From an uncultured Collinsella sp. (GTDB lineage: Bacteria; Actinomycetota; Coriobacteriia; Coriobacteriales; Coriobacteriaceae): a stretch of DNA of 17,960 bases. A program made the translations under genes and the position numbers. The DNA lies in NCBI GenBank assembly GCA_958421035.1, contig CATZKS010000031.1, positions 1-17,960 of the forward strand, given 5' to 3'. Positions 1 through 5,220 of the stretch are shown in pieces (position 1 is the first letter of the stretch; each line of letters starts with the position of its first letter). The notes below the pieces were generated by a model. The model had not been told where the DNA came from and did not search any database. It saw only the letters and a list, made by a program, of their open reading frames with translations.

Positions 1-44
1 TTACCTGTGCCACGAACTTCAAACCGTTCGTTCGGTTGCCAAAA

Positions 45-77
45 GAAAAGCCCGCACGACTTTCGCGCGGGCTTTTC
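45..77 (-). terminator. Rho-independent terminator after prepilin-like gene copy 1
   Basis: Perfect 11-bp inverted repeat, GAAAAGCCCGC at 45-55 and GCGGGCTTTTC at 67-77, with an 11-nt loop. Read on the minus strand the stem ends in TTTTC and is followed by TTTT. It begins about 23 nt past the stop codon of the minus-strand gene ending at 100. The stem also carries T residues in the plus direction, so it may work both ways. The equivalent position behind copy 2 lacks it. Confidence 0.85.
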
Positions 78-80
78 GCT

Positions 81-104
81 AGACAAGCTAGAAGACAAGC
101 TAGA
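81..104. repeat. 12-bp perfect tandem duplication over the copy 1 stop codon
   Basis: AGACAAGCTAGA occurs twice head to tail, at 81-92 and 93-104. The second unit contains the stop codon of the minus-strand gene (CTA at 100-102). Together with the terminator it forms an insertion of about 50 bp relative to the otherwise similar sequence behind copy 2, where the shared flank (CCAAAAGAAA) runs directly into the shared gene end (CTAGAAACACC). Confidence 0.85.
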
Positions 105-1113
105 AACACCAGGCGGGACAGACAACCTTTGAATATTTTGCGTTTTGAGCATTTGATGCCCAACCTCCTGAAAGGACATCAAGAAAATCCGTCGGATTAT
201 AGTAGGTCGGACGAAGAGAGCGCTCCCAAAAGGCGTCGCCGTTACTCAAAGAATTCCCAAGTTGACTTTTATTCTCGGGTGTTCTGAACACTTCGTACTG
301 AGTCCCTTCTTTACTGAGCCAACTGTTCGGCGGCCATTTAGCGCCATTTTCGGTTACTTCGGGGTTATCAACTATTTCCGAATAGCTAAGCAGGAACAGT
401 TTGTCGGTGGTAGCCGTCACGGCGGCGTCCTTGTTCTCGATACCGCTGTCGACGTTGTTCGTGAGCTTCCTGACGGATTTCACCTTGGACTGGAAATCTG
501 AGGGCATGAGGTTCCAGATTTCACCCGAGTTCATTTTCCCGCGGAGCTCTGACTTCTCCCAACCGCCGATAGTCTTGCCATCGGGATTCATGCGTGAGGA
601 GATATTCGTTGATGTTGTAAAGAATGTAAGACCTGCCTTGCCGGACCCGTCCGCGAGTTCGTCGTGGTTGATACCGATGATTCGGTAGGTCAGCGTCTTG
701 CCGTCCGTCAGCTTCACCGAGAACTTCGTCCCAGCGTCCATCGCAGCCTTTGCCTTGGCATAGGCGAGAGACGAAGTCCCGTTTTTGGCGAGGTCTTTGG
801 CAACCGCCTCCTGCTCGTCGAGTGTCCAGTCCTTCGCTTCCTTGGCGACGGCCGCCTGGACGGTCGCGGAATCGGCGCCTGTGGAGCCGCCGCCGGACGC
901 GCCTCCCTCGGTGCCGCCGGTCGTCCCATTGTTCACCGTGTTGCCGACCAGGTTGAACTGGTTGCGGATGGCTCCGGCCACGCCTGGTCCCGCCAACACG
1001 ATGAACAGGCCGATTACCGCGATGATCAGGACATACTCGATGATAGATTGGGCTCGGAGGCGGGCACCTCTAGGAGATACCCCCCCCCGAAGGTTCTGCG
1101 CCGCTGCATACAT
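100..1113 (-). CDS. Prepilin-like (Flp-type) protein with DUF6273-like C-terminal domain, copy 1
   Basis: 337 aa from the ATG at 1111-1113, which has GGGAG eight bases upstream. The leader (1-21) ends in LRA, then QSIIEYVLIIAV: Glu at +5 and Tyr at +6 after the predicted cleavage match class IVb (Flp/Tad) prepilins, although -1 is Ala rather than Gly. A hydrophobic segment spans about 27-50, followed by a Gly/Ser/Thr linker (about 57-80). Residues 125-337 resemble DUF6273 domains (GGWEKSEL, NLMPSDFQSKVK, LFLLSYSEI, EGTQYEVF, FWERS, terminal PAWCF). This C-terminal domain recalls C-type-lectin/FGE-like folds (family knowledge, not verified here). Probably membrane-anchored or assembled by a Tad-type machine that is not in this window. 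Leader codons 9-12 contain a G9 tract. Paralogous to the gene at 1749-2744. The function of the displayed domain is unknown. Confidence 0.8.
   Translation of the reverse strand: MYAAAQNLRGGVSPRGARLRAQSIIEYVLIIAVIGLFIVLAGPGVAGAIRNQFNLVGNTVNNGTTGGTEGGASGGGSTGADSATVQAAVAKEAKDWTLDEQEAVAKDLAKNGTSSLAYAKAKAAMDAGTKFSVKLTDGKTLTYRIIGINHDELADGSGKAGLTFFTTSTNISSRMNPDGKTIGGWEKSELRGKMNSGEIWNLMPSDFQSKVKSVRKLTNNVDSGIENKDAAVTATTDKLFLLSYSEIVDNPEVTENGAKWPPNSWLSKEGTQYEVFRTPENKSQLGNSLSNGDAFWERSLRPTYYNPTDFLDVLSGGWASNAQNAKYSKVVCPAWCF
1080..1088 (-). repeat. G9 homopolymer in the leader of copy 1 (candidate phase-variation tract)
   Basis: Nine consecutive C on the plus strand (G9 in the coding sense), 25 nt inside the ATG at 1111-1113. 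With nine G that ATG reads into the prepilin frame (CGG GGG GGG GTA TCT). The second overlapping ATG at 1107-1109 is out of frame. Loss or gain of one G changes which start is productive. Confidence 0.8.
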
Positions 1114-1155
1114 ATGCGACACTCCCTTCGTATGGGGATTGATATTGCATGCAGG

Positions 1156-1203
1156 AGCGTACGTTAGAGCGAACCGATCAGCCCGTAACGTGCCGCTGCG
1201 GCA
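1156..1203 (-). promoter_or_regulatory. Conserved upstream element of copy 1: palindrome plus TACGCTC box
   Basis: Palindrome TGCCGC-T-GCGGCA at 1191-1203, and TACGCT on the minus strand at 1156-1161. Copy 2 has the same two elements at matching distances: the TACGCT box is 43 nt from the first ATG in both, and the palindrome centre is 83-84 nt away. TACGCT could be a -10 hexamer, but no good -35 is seen, which would fit an activator binding the palindrome. Inference from conservation between the two copies only. Confidence 0.45.
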
Positions 1204-1226
1204 ACGGTAGCGGCGGGGGAAAGAGT

Positions 1227-1242
1227 CAGGCGCTCTGAGAGC
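1227..1242. repeat. Direct-repeat copy A flanking the RHH gene (core GCTCT-N-AGAGC)
   Basis: The 16-mer CAGGCGCTCTGAGAGC matches 15 of 16 bases of the segment at 1655-1670. The core is itself palindromic. The two copies bracket the truncated RHH gene. Confidence 0.6.
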
Positions 1243-1277
1243 AGCCATGACGCCCGCTTCGGGCGTTGCCCGCATTC

Positions 1278-1523
1278 CTATCGAGTCAACCGCTTCATAC
1301 CTTTAGACAGACGAATGAAAGCCATAGAAAAGCGGGATCCGGCTATAAGCCGGACCCCGCCCAAGGCCTCGTTGTAGGCCTCGGTGTCCGCCATGTCCTC
1401 AGCCTTCTCGAGCGCGGCCCTTCTCACGAACTCGGAAAAGGACATGCCCGCGGCGTCCGCATTATCCCGAATCGAAGCTCTTTCGTCCTCATCGAACTTG
1501 ACCGCAATCTCGCACATCGCCAT
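1278..1523 (-). CDS. Truncated ribbon-helix-helix antitoxin-like protein, orphan
   Basis: 81 aa from the ATG at 1521-1523, chosen because GGGAG sits five bases upstream. An in-frame ATG at 1547 is possible. The first about 55 residues look like a DUF6290/RelB-type RHH antitoxin: a beta strand (EIAVKFDEDERASI), then DNAD..GMSFSEFVRRAALEKAED and AYNEAL. After AYNEAL the usual acidic, toxin-binding tail is missing. The frame instead runs through a strong terminator hairpin (1332-1360), so the last 26 residues are read from hairpin DNA. No toxin gene follows, since the next gene downstream is the pilin-like copy 1. Likely a decayed antitoxin or a DNA-binding stub, lying between two direct repeats. 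Confidence 0.55.
   Translation of the reverse strand: MAMCEIAVKFDEDERASIRDNADAAGMSFSEFVRRAALEKAEDMADTEAYNEALGGVRLIAGSRFSMAFIRLSKGMKRLTR
1326..1360 (-). terminator. Rho-independent terminator inside the 3' end of the RHH gene
   Basis: The stem reads GCGGGGTCCGGCT, loop TAT, AGCCGGATCCCGC on the minus strand (1332-1360), a 13-bp stem with one mismatch. TTTTCT follows (1326-1331). It overlaps codons of the RHH frame, showing that the coding sequence has been joined to a terminator. Confidence 0.75.
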
Positions 1524-1654
1524 GGCCGCTCCCGTCAGCGCCGTCATCTGAGTGAGTCAATTATCCACCCACCGCGTACTTCCCGAACTCGAAACGCCAA
1601 GCAGGATGAGGCTCTACACGAGGACGCCGCAGAGGTACTGGCGGAGGAGCGCGG

Positions 1655-1670
1655 CAGGCGCTCTAAGAGC
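1655..1670. repeat. Direct-repeat copy B flanking the RHH gene
   Basis: CAGGCGCTCTAAGAGC, one base different from 1227-1242. It lies in the gene-free stretch 1548-1748 between the RHH gene and the end of pilin-like copy 2. Nothing else in that stretch is supported as a gene. Confidence 0.6.
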
Positions 1671-1748
1671 CACTGTATGACCCATTTTCTCCTCAACCCG
1701 ATAACTATGCTTCAAGACGACAATCGTTCGCGCGGTTACCAAAAGAAA

Positions 1749-2744
1749 CTAGAAACACCAGGCGGGGAAGACGTAACCATAGCTCGACGCAAAGATGTTG
1801 CTCGACGGAGTGCCGTGGTTGTCGACATAGAGGAAGCGCACAGAGTTGTCTGGAAGCACCGAACGCTCCCACGAACCGCCGCCTGTGGCAATGGCAGGGT
1901 TGCCCGAGTGGCTATTCATCACCTTGCCCTTGAAGGCCTCGTACTGGGTTCCCTCTTGTCCAATCCATGAATAGTCAGACCAATCGCTATATGGGGTCTC
2001 GACGATTTCGGAGTAGCTGAGCAGGAAGAGCCTGTCGGAGGTCGCCGTCACGGCGGCATTCTTGTTTGCGCTGCCGCCGCCGACGTTGTTCGTGAGTTTC
2101 TTGACGGCCTTCACCTTGGACTGGAAATCGACGGGCATCAGGTTCCAGATCTCACCGGAGTTCATTTCCTTACGGAGCTCCGACTTCTCCCAGCCGCCGG
2201 CGTTGGTGTCCGTGGCGTTCACGCGGGAAGCAAAGCTATTCGAGGTGGTAAGGAACGTCAAGCCCGCCTTGCCGCTACCGTCGACAAGGTCGTCGTGGTT
2301 GATGCCGATAATGCGGTATCTGAGGGTCCGTCCATCGGTCAGTTCCATCGAGAACTTGATGCCGGCATCCATGGCGGCCTTCGCCTTGGCGTACGCAGGC
2401 GATGCCTCGCCCTTCGCGGCGATGTCCTCGGCCACGGCTTTCTGCTCACCGAGCGTCCAGTCCTTCGCGTCCTTGACGACGGCCGCCTGGACGGTCGCGG
2501 AATCGGCGCCTGTGGAGCCGCCGCCGGATGCACCGCCGCCCTCGGTGCCAGCGCCAGTCCCGCTGTTCACCGTGTTGCCGACCAGGTTGAACTGGTTGTG
2601 GATGGCCCCCGCCACGCCGGGTCCGGCGAACGCGATCACCAGGCCGATGACGGCGATGATTAGGACGTACTCGATGATTGATTGGCCTCGGAGAAGAGTA
2701 CCTCTAGGAGATACCCCCCCCCCGAAGGTTAATTGCCGCTGCAT
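1749..2744 (-). CDS. Prepilin-like (Flp-type) protein with DUF6273-like C-terminal domain, copy 2
   Basis: 331 aa from the ATG at 2742-2744. Leader 1-20 ends LLRG, then QSIIEYVLIIAV: a canonical class IVb prepilin site with Gly at -1, Glu at +5 and Tyr at +6. The transmembrane segment is about 26-49, followed by a Gly/Ser linker and then a DUF6273-like domain (GGWEKSEL, NLMPVDFQSKVKAVKKLTNN, LFLLSYSEI, EGTQYEAF, SWERS, terminal PAWCF). It is very similar to copy 1 from the TM segment to LFLLSYSEI. The last about 80 residues differ strongly in sequence and length, apart from the final PAWCF. The start is unusual: an upstream overlapping ATG (2746-2748), which has better spacing to the Shine-Dalgarno (SD) sequence, reaches a stop after 14 codons because the tract is G10. 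The ATG four bases further on is the one in frame. Confidence 0.8.
   Translation of the reverse strand: MQRQLTFGGGVSPRGTLLRGQSIIEYVLIIAVIGLVIAFAGPGVAGAIHNQFNLVGNTVNSGTGAGTEGGGASGGGSTGADSATVQAAVVKDAKDWTLGEQKAVAEDIAAKGEASPAYAKAKAAMDAGIKFSMELTDGRTLRYRIIGINHDDLVDGSGKAGLTFLTTSNSFASRVNATDTNAGGWEKSELRKEMNSGEIWNLMPVDFQSKVKAVKKLTNNVGGGSANKNAAVTATSDRLFLLSYSEIVETPYSDWSDYSWIGQEGTQYEAFKGKVMNSHSGNPAIATGGGSWERSVLPDNSVRFLYVDNHGTPSSNIFASSYGYVFPAWCF
2714..2723 (-). repeat. G10 homopolymer in the leader of copy 2 (candidate phase-variation tract)
   Basis: Ten consecutive C on the plus strand. With G10 the ATG at 2746-2748 runs to TAG directly after the tract (CGG GGG GGG GGT ATC TCC TAG), whereas the ATG at 2742-2744 reads into the prepilin. 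Copy 1 has the same surrounding sequence but G9. Confidence 0.8.
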
Positions 2745-2790
2745 GCATATGCGACACTCCCCTCGCTCAGGGTTTGTAGATACATTGCCG

Positions 2791-2838
2791 AGCGTAGGGC
2801 TATTCCATAATTCTGCTCCGGTCTTGCCGCAGCGGCAA
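2791..2838 (-). promoter_or_regulatory. Conserved upstream element of copy 2: palindrome plus TACGCTC box
   Basis: TTGCCGC-A-GCGGCAA at 2824-2838 and TACGCT on the minus strand at 2791-2796, matching the spacing upstream of copy 1 while most intervening bases differ. This points to selection on the two boxes. Possible operator and -10 element. Confidence 0.45.
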
Positions 2839-3010
2839 CCGCACCGCAAAAATAGCCAAAACGCCCATTCGAAACCAAACGCCCAGGTAAACGGCTTAAC
2901 ACAATCGCGAATACGACCCCAAAAAAAACCTACTTGGATACCCGCTAGGGGTACCTGTTTTCAGGCACCTTAAATCGCCTCTCGTTGCCTCGTTTTTTCG
3001 GCTACTCAGT

Positions 3011-3043
3011 AAAAAATAGGGGAGTACGCCAGTACTCCCCCTA
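3011..3043 (-). terminator. Rho-independent terminator (minus strand)
   Basis: Perfect 9-bp stem, GGGGAGTAC at 3019-3027 and GTACTCCCC at 3032-3040, loop GCCA. On the minus strand it is followed by TATTTTTT (3011-3018). Nothing intact is transcribed into it. Upstream on the same strand lie only the short fragments at 3119-3364. Confidence 0.8.
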
Positions 3044-3083
3044 AATCGTTTATATCCCGGTTGCTGCCTGCCAGTCTGCTCTC

Positions 3084-3101
3084 TCAAGCCTAGGCTTGAG
3101 C
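3084..3101. repeat. 18-bp perfect palindrome with a nearby partial repeat
   Basis: CTCAAGCCTAGGCTTGAG is its own reverse complement. Its right half, CCTAGGCTTGA, recurs at 3118-3128. The repeats sit between the minus-strand terminator at 3011-3043 and the end of a gene remnant (stop at 3119-3121). Confidence 0.7.
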
Positions 3102-3118
3102 GCGGGGGGCTTAGGCCC

Positions 3119-3364
3119 CTAGGCTTGAACGTACTTGAGGTCAAGCTCTCCAGGCGCGTCCACGCACACCGCGCCGAACGTCAGGTTTACCAGCCGGGGC
3201 TGAGCTCCATAGGAGCAAAATCATTCTAGCGCTTACTATCAAGGATATCCGTCGTAGTGGCGGCTATCCGGCAAACGATCGTACTCTCGTGGTCCCGTTT
3301 CGAGTAATTCTTTGGCACGGTCAGGAGCATAGCGAACGGTTTCCGCTGTTCCGCTCATGTACAT
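3119..3364 (-). pseudogene. Possible decayed minus-strand gene(s), unrecognised
   Basis: Two short open frames on the minus strand, one after the other. 3239-3364 encodes 41 aa starting MYMSGTAETVRYAPDRAKEL and ending DSRHYDGYP; the frame stays open upstream of the Met to about 3438 without an obvious SD. 3119-3220 encodes 33 codons with no start, ending GELDLKYVQA. Both have a residue composition like real proteins and lead into the terminator at 3011-3043. I read them as remnants of one or two genes and do not recognise the family. The sequence between 3365 and 3458 shows nothing else supportable. Confidence 0.3.
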
Positions 3365-3511
3365 GGACGATGAATGAACTTCGATAGCAAACGCAATTTG
3401 GTTTTTGAAATATGGACGAATTCCTTGTCAGGAGGGTAGAATGGTGCCGACGGCAGCCCAAGTTGTAGAGAGCTGGGCAGAGCCGTTGCTTAATGAAGTT
3501 GGGTCATCGTC

Positions 3512-3637
3512 TTAGCGACGGTGGCCCTTCTTTTTGGGCTTCGAGCCCTGCTTGAGTGCCTTGGAAAGGCCGACAAGGGCCGTGAGGAGCGAGACCATAG
3601 CGGTCAGGAGCTTCACGAGCTCGGTGAAATCGGTCAT
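3512..3637 (-). CDS. 41-aa hydrophobic, cationic membrane peptide (type I toxin-like)
   Basis: The peptide starts MTDFTELVKLLTAMVSLLTA and continues LVGLSKAL, followed by a tail of eight Lys/Arg plus Gly, Ser and His. It is a single transmembrane or amphipathic helix (about 6-27) with a basic C-terminus. It is preceded by a strong SD, GGGAGG, eight bases before the ATG. The SD can pair with CCTCC just upstream (CCTCC-ATTTGAT-GGGAGG), masking it. Two blocks in the 5' leader are exact complements, in the right order, of two blocks after the stop codon (see the findings). This architecture resembles type I toxin messages such as hok or fst. The toxin role is inference; a holin-like or regulatory small membrane protein is also possible. 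Confidence 0.6.
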   Translation of the reverse strand: MTDFTELVKLLTAMVSLLTALVGLSKALKQGSKPKKKGHRR

Positions 3638-3700
3638 GGGCATCACCTCCCATCAAATGGAGGGCTCTGCCCGGCACGAGGGCTGCCGACAGCAAGGACG

Positions 3701-3706
3701 ATTCTA
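3701..3706 (-). promoter_or_regulatory. Extended -10 promoter candidate for the 41-aa peptide gene
   Basis: Minus-strand TGA-TAGAAT, a TGn extended -10 (TAGAAT at 3701-3706). No clear -35. Transcription from about 3694 would give a leader of roughly 57 nt, holding both 5' pairing blocks. A second option is TAATAT at about 3728-3733. Confidence 0.4.
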
Positions 3707-3755
3707 TCAGAGCGGCTGACTCCCGCCCGATATTACCATCCCACCGCGCCTGTGC

Positions 3756-3785
3756 AAAAAAGAGGGCCGCCAAACAGCGGCCCTC
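3756..3785 (-). terminator. Strong Rho-independent terminator (minus strand)
   Basis: Perfect 9-bp stem, GAGGGCCGC at 3762-3770 and GCGGCCCTC at 3777-3785, loop CAAACA. TTTTTT follows on the minus strand (3756-3761). No minus-strand gene is visible immediately upstream, so it either insulates the 41-aa peptide gene or is left from a lost gene. Confidence 0.8.
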
Positions 3786-3838
3786 CAGCGAAAGTGCACG
3801 TTATTTAGGACTGTGTGATCCTTTGAAAAAGGCTGCTG

Positions 3839-3844
3839 TATAAT
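3839..3844 (+). promoter_or_regulatory. Consensus -10 box for the membrane protein gene at 3877
   Basis: TATAAT at 3839-3844 in an AT-rich stretch, 32 nt before the start codon. The hexamer 17 bp upstream (TGATCC) is a poor -35. Confidence 0.5.
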
Positions 3845-3876
3845 TACATATAAGAGTCATCCGGAAGGAGCTACCG

Positions 3877-4332
3877 ATGAATACCAAGCGATTTATCCTG
3901 AATGCACTTCTGGTAGTGGCAATATTGACGCTCTTCGTCTTCTCGTACTCATACATGAATCAGCCAAGATTTGGATATGCTTTATACGCTGTTTTTTCCG
4001 GCGAAACAACTTACAACACTTACAACACTATTGGCTTCATTGACGCAATCTTTTTCTATGTAGTCGGCCCCTTATCAAGCGAACTGGTCGCTTTCCTTGT
4101 CTGCCTCAACCTGAATCAACGAAGCCAAACTCATTCAGCGACTTCGGCCAAACAAGGAATCAATCTCTTCGCAATAACGATAATTCTGCAAATTCTGACA
4201 GTGTTGATTATCGCCCTGACCGCAACAAACGTTTTGAAGTATGAGTTCGGATTCATCGCGAGTTGCCTGATGGCAATTGCCGCGGGTATAGCGGTCTCGT
4301 ATACGACACCGGCAAAGAAGTGGCTCAACTAA
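3877..4332 (+). CDS. Four-helix integral membrane protein, unrecognised
   Basis: 151 aa. The start is supported by AAGGAG six bases before the ATG and by a TATAAT box upstream. Hydrophobic segments fall at about 5-25 (FILNALLVVAILTLFVF), 52-80 (IGFIDAIFFYVVGPLSSELVAFLVCL), 95-115 (LFAITIILQILTVLIIALTA) and 122-143. The region between the first two is polar and probably outside; the N-terminus and the C-terminal Lys pair suggest cytoplasmic ends. Base composition is clearly more AT-rich than the right half of the window, consistent with acquired DNA. I do not recognise a family. The neighbours on either side are also small membrane proteins. Confidence 0.75.
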   Translation: MNTKRFILNALLVVAILTLFVFSYSYMNQPRFGYALYAVFSGETTYNTYNTIGFIDAIFFYVVGPLSSELVAFLVCLNLNQRSQTHSATSAKQGINLFAITIILQILTVLIIALTATNVLKYEFGFIASCLMAIAAGIAVSYTTPAKKWLN

Positions 4333-4338
4333 CAGGGC

Positions 4339-4431
4339 CTATTTGGAATCCGAATCGTCCATGGAGCCGTCGATGCCGGTTTTGGTGTCGTCGTCCGTAT
4401 TGGAATCGTCATCCTTGGGGCTTATAGGACA
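4339..4431 (-). pseudogene. Orphan acidic C-terminal tail, possible gene remnant
   Basis: On the minus strand, PKDDDSNTDDDTKTGIDG then SMDDSDSK and a stop at 4339-4341. An Asp/Ser/Thr-rich low-complexity tail like this often ends a cell-surface or secreted protein. Upstream of it the frame (CPIS and beyond) loses protein character and collides with the plus-strand small gene at 4484. I treat it as the 3' scrap of a lost gene; it could also be chance. Confidence 0.25.
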
Positions 4432-4483
4432 AAATGTGTATATCTCATAATGTATACGTTGCACCATGAGAGAGGGGTCTGTC

Positions 4484-4597
4484 ATGAGCTGGAAACCGAG
4501 AAAATGCGTTATCGCCGGTCTCGTGACAACCGGTCCTGGCGGCGGCTTGTTTGCAACCGCAATGACATCGTACCGACTTTTCACTTGCATGTTCTGA
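4484..4597 (+). CDS. 37-aa small membrane peptide
   Basis: Starts MSWKPRKCVIAGLVTTGPGG and continues GLFATAMTSYRLFTCMF. A basic N-terminus is followed by a Gly-rich hydrophobic stretch (about 9-26). GAGAGGGG ends six bases before the ATG, a good SD. Its stop codon (TGA, 4595-4597) runs into the AAAGG that serves as SD of the next gene, 12 nt downstream, suggesting co-translation. Unrecognised; could be a leader peptide or a small membrane partner of the following gene. Confidence 0.5.
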   Translation: MSWKPRKCVIAGLVTTGPGGGLFATAMTSYRLFTCMF

Positions 4598-4609
4598 AAG
4601 GCAGTTGCC

Positions 4610-4849
4610 ATGCAGTCGCAAAATCAATCGAGATACTTGACCACAATCGGCTTTGCCCTGCTTGCATTACTCTTTGCTAGCGACCTTTTGCTGAAACCGC
4701 CCAAGGAACTCGTTTCGCTTGCCATAGCCTGCATTTCCGCCCTTTACTTTACGGCAACCCTATTCGTCGGACTAAAGGAGAGGAAAAAAGGCGCAGTCGT
4801 TGCATCTGCCGTAGGCGTGATCACAGCCATTGCCTCATTCTTTATCTGA
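4610..4849 (+). CDS. 79-aa membrane protein, unrecognised
   Basis: Hydrophobic helices at about 10-27 (TIGFALLALLFASDLLL), 32-53 (ELVSLAIACISALYFTATLFVG) and 60-79 (GAVVASAVGVITAIASFFI), separated by short charged loops (KPPKE, KERKKG): a compact three-helix protein. SD AAAGG lies eight bases before the ATG and overlaps the end of the 37-aa gene. No family recognised. Together with the four-helix protein upstream it forms a plus-strand run of small membrane genes in AT-rich DNA. Confidence 0.65.
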   Translation: MQSQNQSRYLTTIGFALLALLFASDLLLKPPKELVSLAIACISALYFTATLFVGLKERKKGAVVASAVGVITAIASFFI

Positions 4850-4861
4850 CACATTGGTGAT

Positions 4862-5188
4862 CTAGGGGCGATATCGTAGGAATACGACCGGGAGAGCCGG
4901 GACCAGATTACCCGGGTTGCCCGGTCGGCTCGCGCGACGGCGCGGCGGTTCCACAGAAAGATCTCCGGACTTCACGCCGTTTCTGATCGCATTGTAGACA
5001 GCCATCTCGTCTTCGCAGTCGGCGAGCACGCGGTGTGCGTCGTCGTTTTGGATGTCCAGTAAATCTCGAAGGTCCTCCATGCACCAGCGTCCGAGATCTG
5101 GCCATGCGCGTTGCGCGAGCTGATAAGTGTCGATTGCGATGTTGTAGTTAAAGTCCAGGCCAAAGCCGTCCCAGGCAGAACGGCTTTG
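4862..5188 (-). pseudogene. 5'-truncated DnaQ-like (DEDD) 3'-5' exonuclease remnant
   Basis: The open minus-strand frame encodes DFNYNIAIDTYQLAQRAWP, then DLRDLLDIQ and AHRVLADCEDEMAVYNAI. This matches the C-terminal half of DEDDh exonucleases: the IDT.QLA..WPD region, and the HR.LADCEDE motif holding the last catalytic His and Asp. The first exonuclease motif (D-x-E) and the start are missing. The frame reaches a stop about 10 codons before the homologous part, where a hairpin (5161-5188) forms the break. The C-terminal tail is rich in Arg, Pro and Gly. The ATG at 5078-5080 could only give a 72-aa non-catalytic piece. Reading: a gene decapitated by recombination. Confidence 0.5.
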
Positions 5189-5195
5189 TTTCCTT
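5161..5195 (+). terminator. Terminator-like hairpin, plus strand
   Basis: CAAAGCCGT at 5161-5169 and ACGGCTTTG at 5180-5188, a perfect 9-bp stem with a 10-nt loop, followed by TTTCCTT on the plus strand. It overlaps the broken 5' end of the exonuclease remnant. It could end plus-strand transcription coming from 4484-4849. Confidence 0.4.
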
Positions 5196-5220
5196 GATTA
5201 TCAACTTCATCCGGACACTT

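Noticed and set aside
100..1113. Diversity-generating retroelement target with template repeat
   Set aside because: The lectin-like C-terminus and divergence between copies suggest it, but no reverse transcriptase or adenine-biased template copy is seen. The differences are not limited to A positions.
1266..1970. Long plus-strand frame of 234 codons across the RHH gene and the end of pilin copy 2
   Set aside because: It overlaps two better-supported minus-strand genes and shows no domain. The segment around 1590-1680 has protein-like composition, but this is not enough to call a gene.
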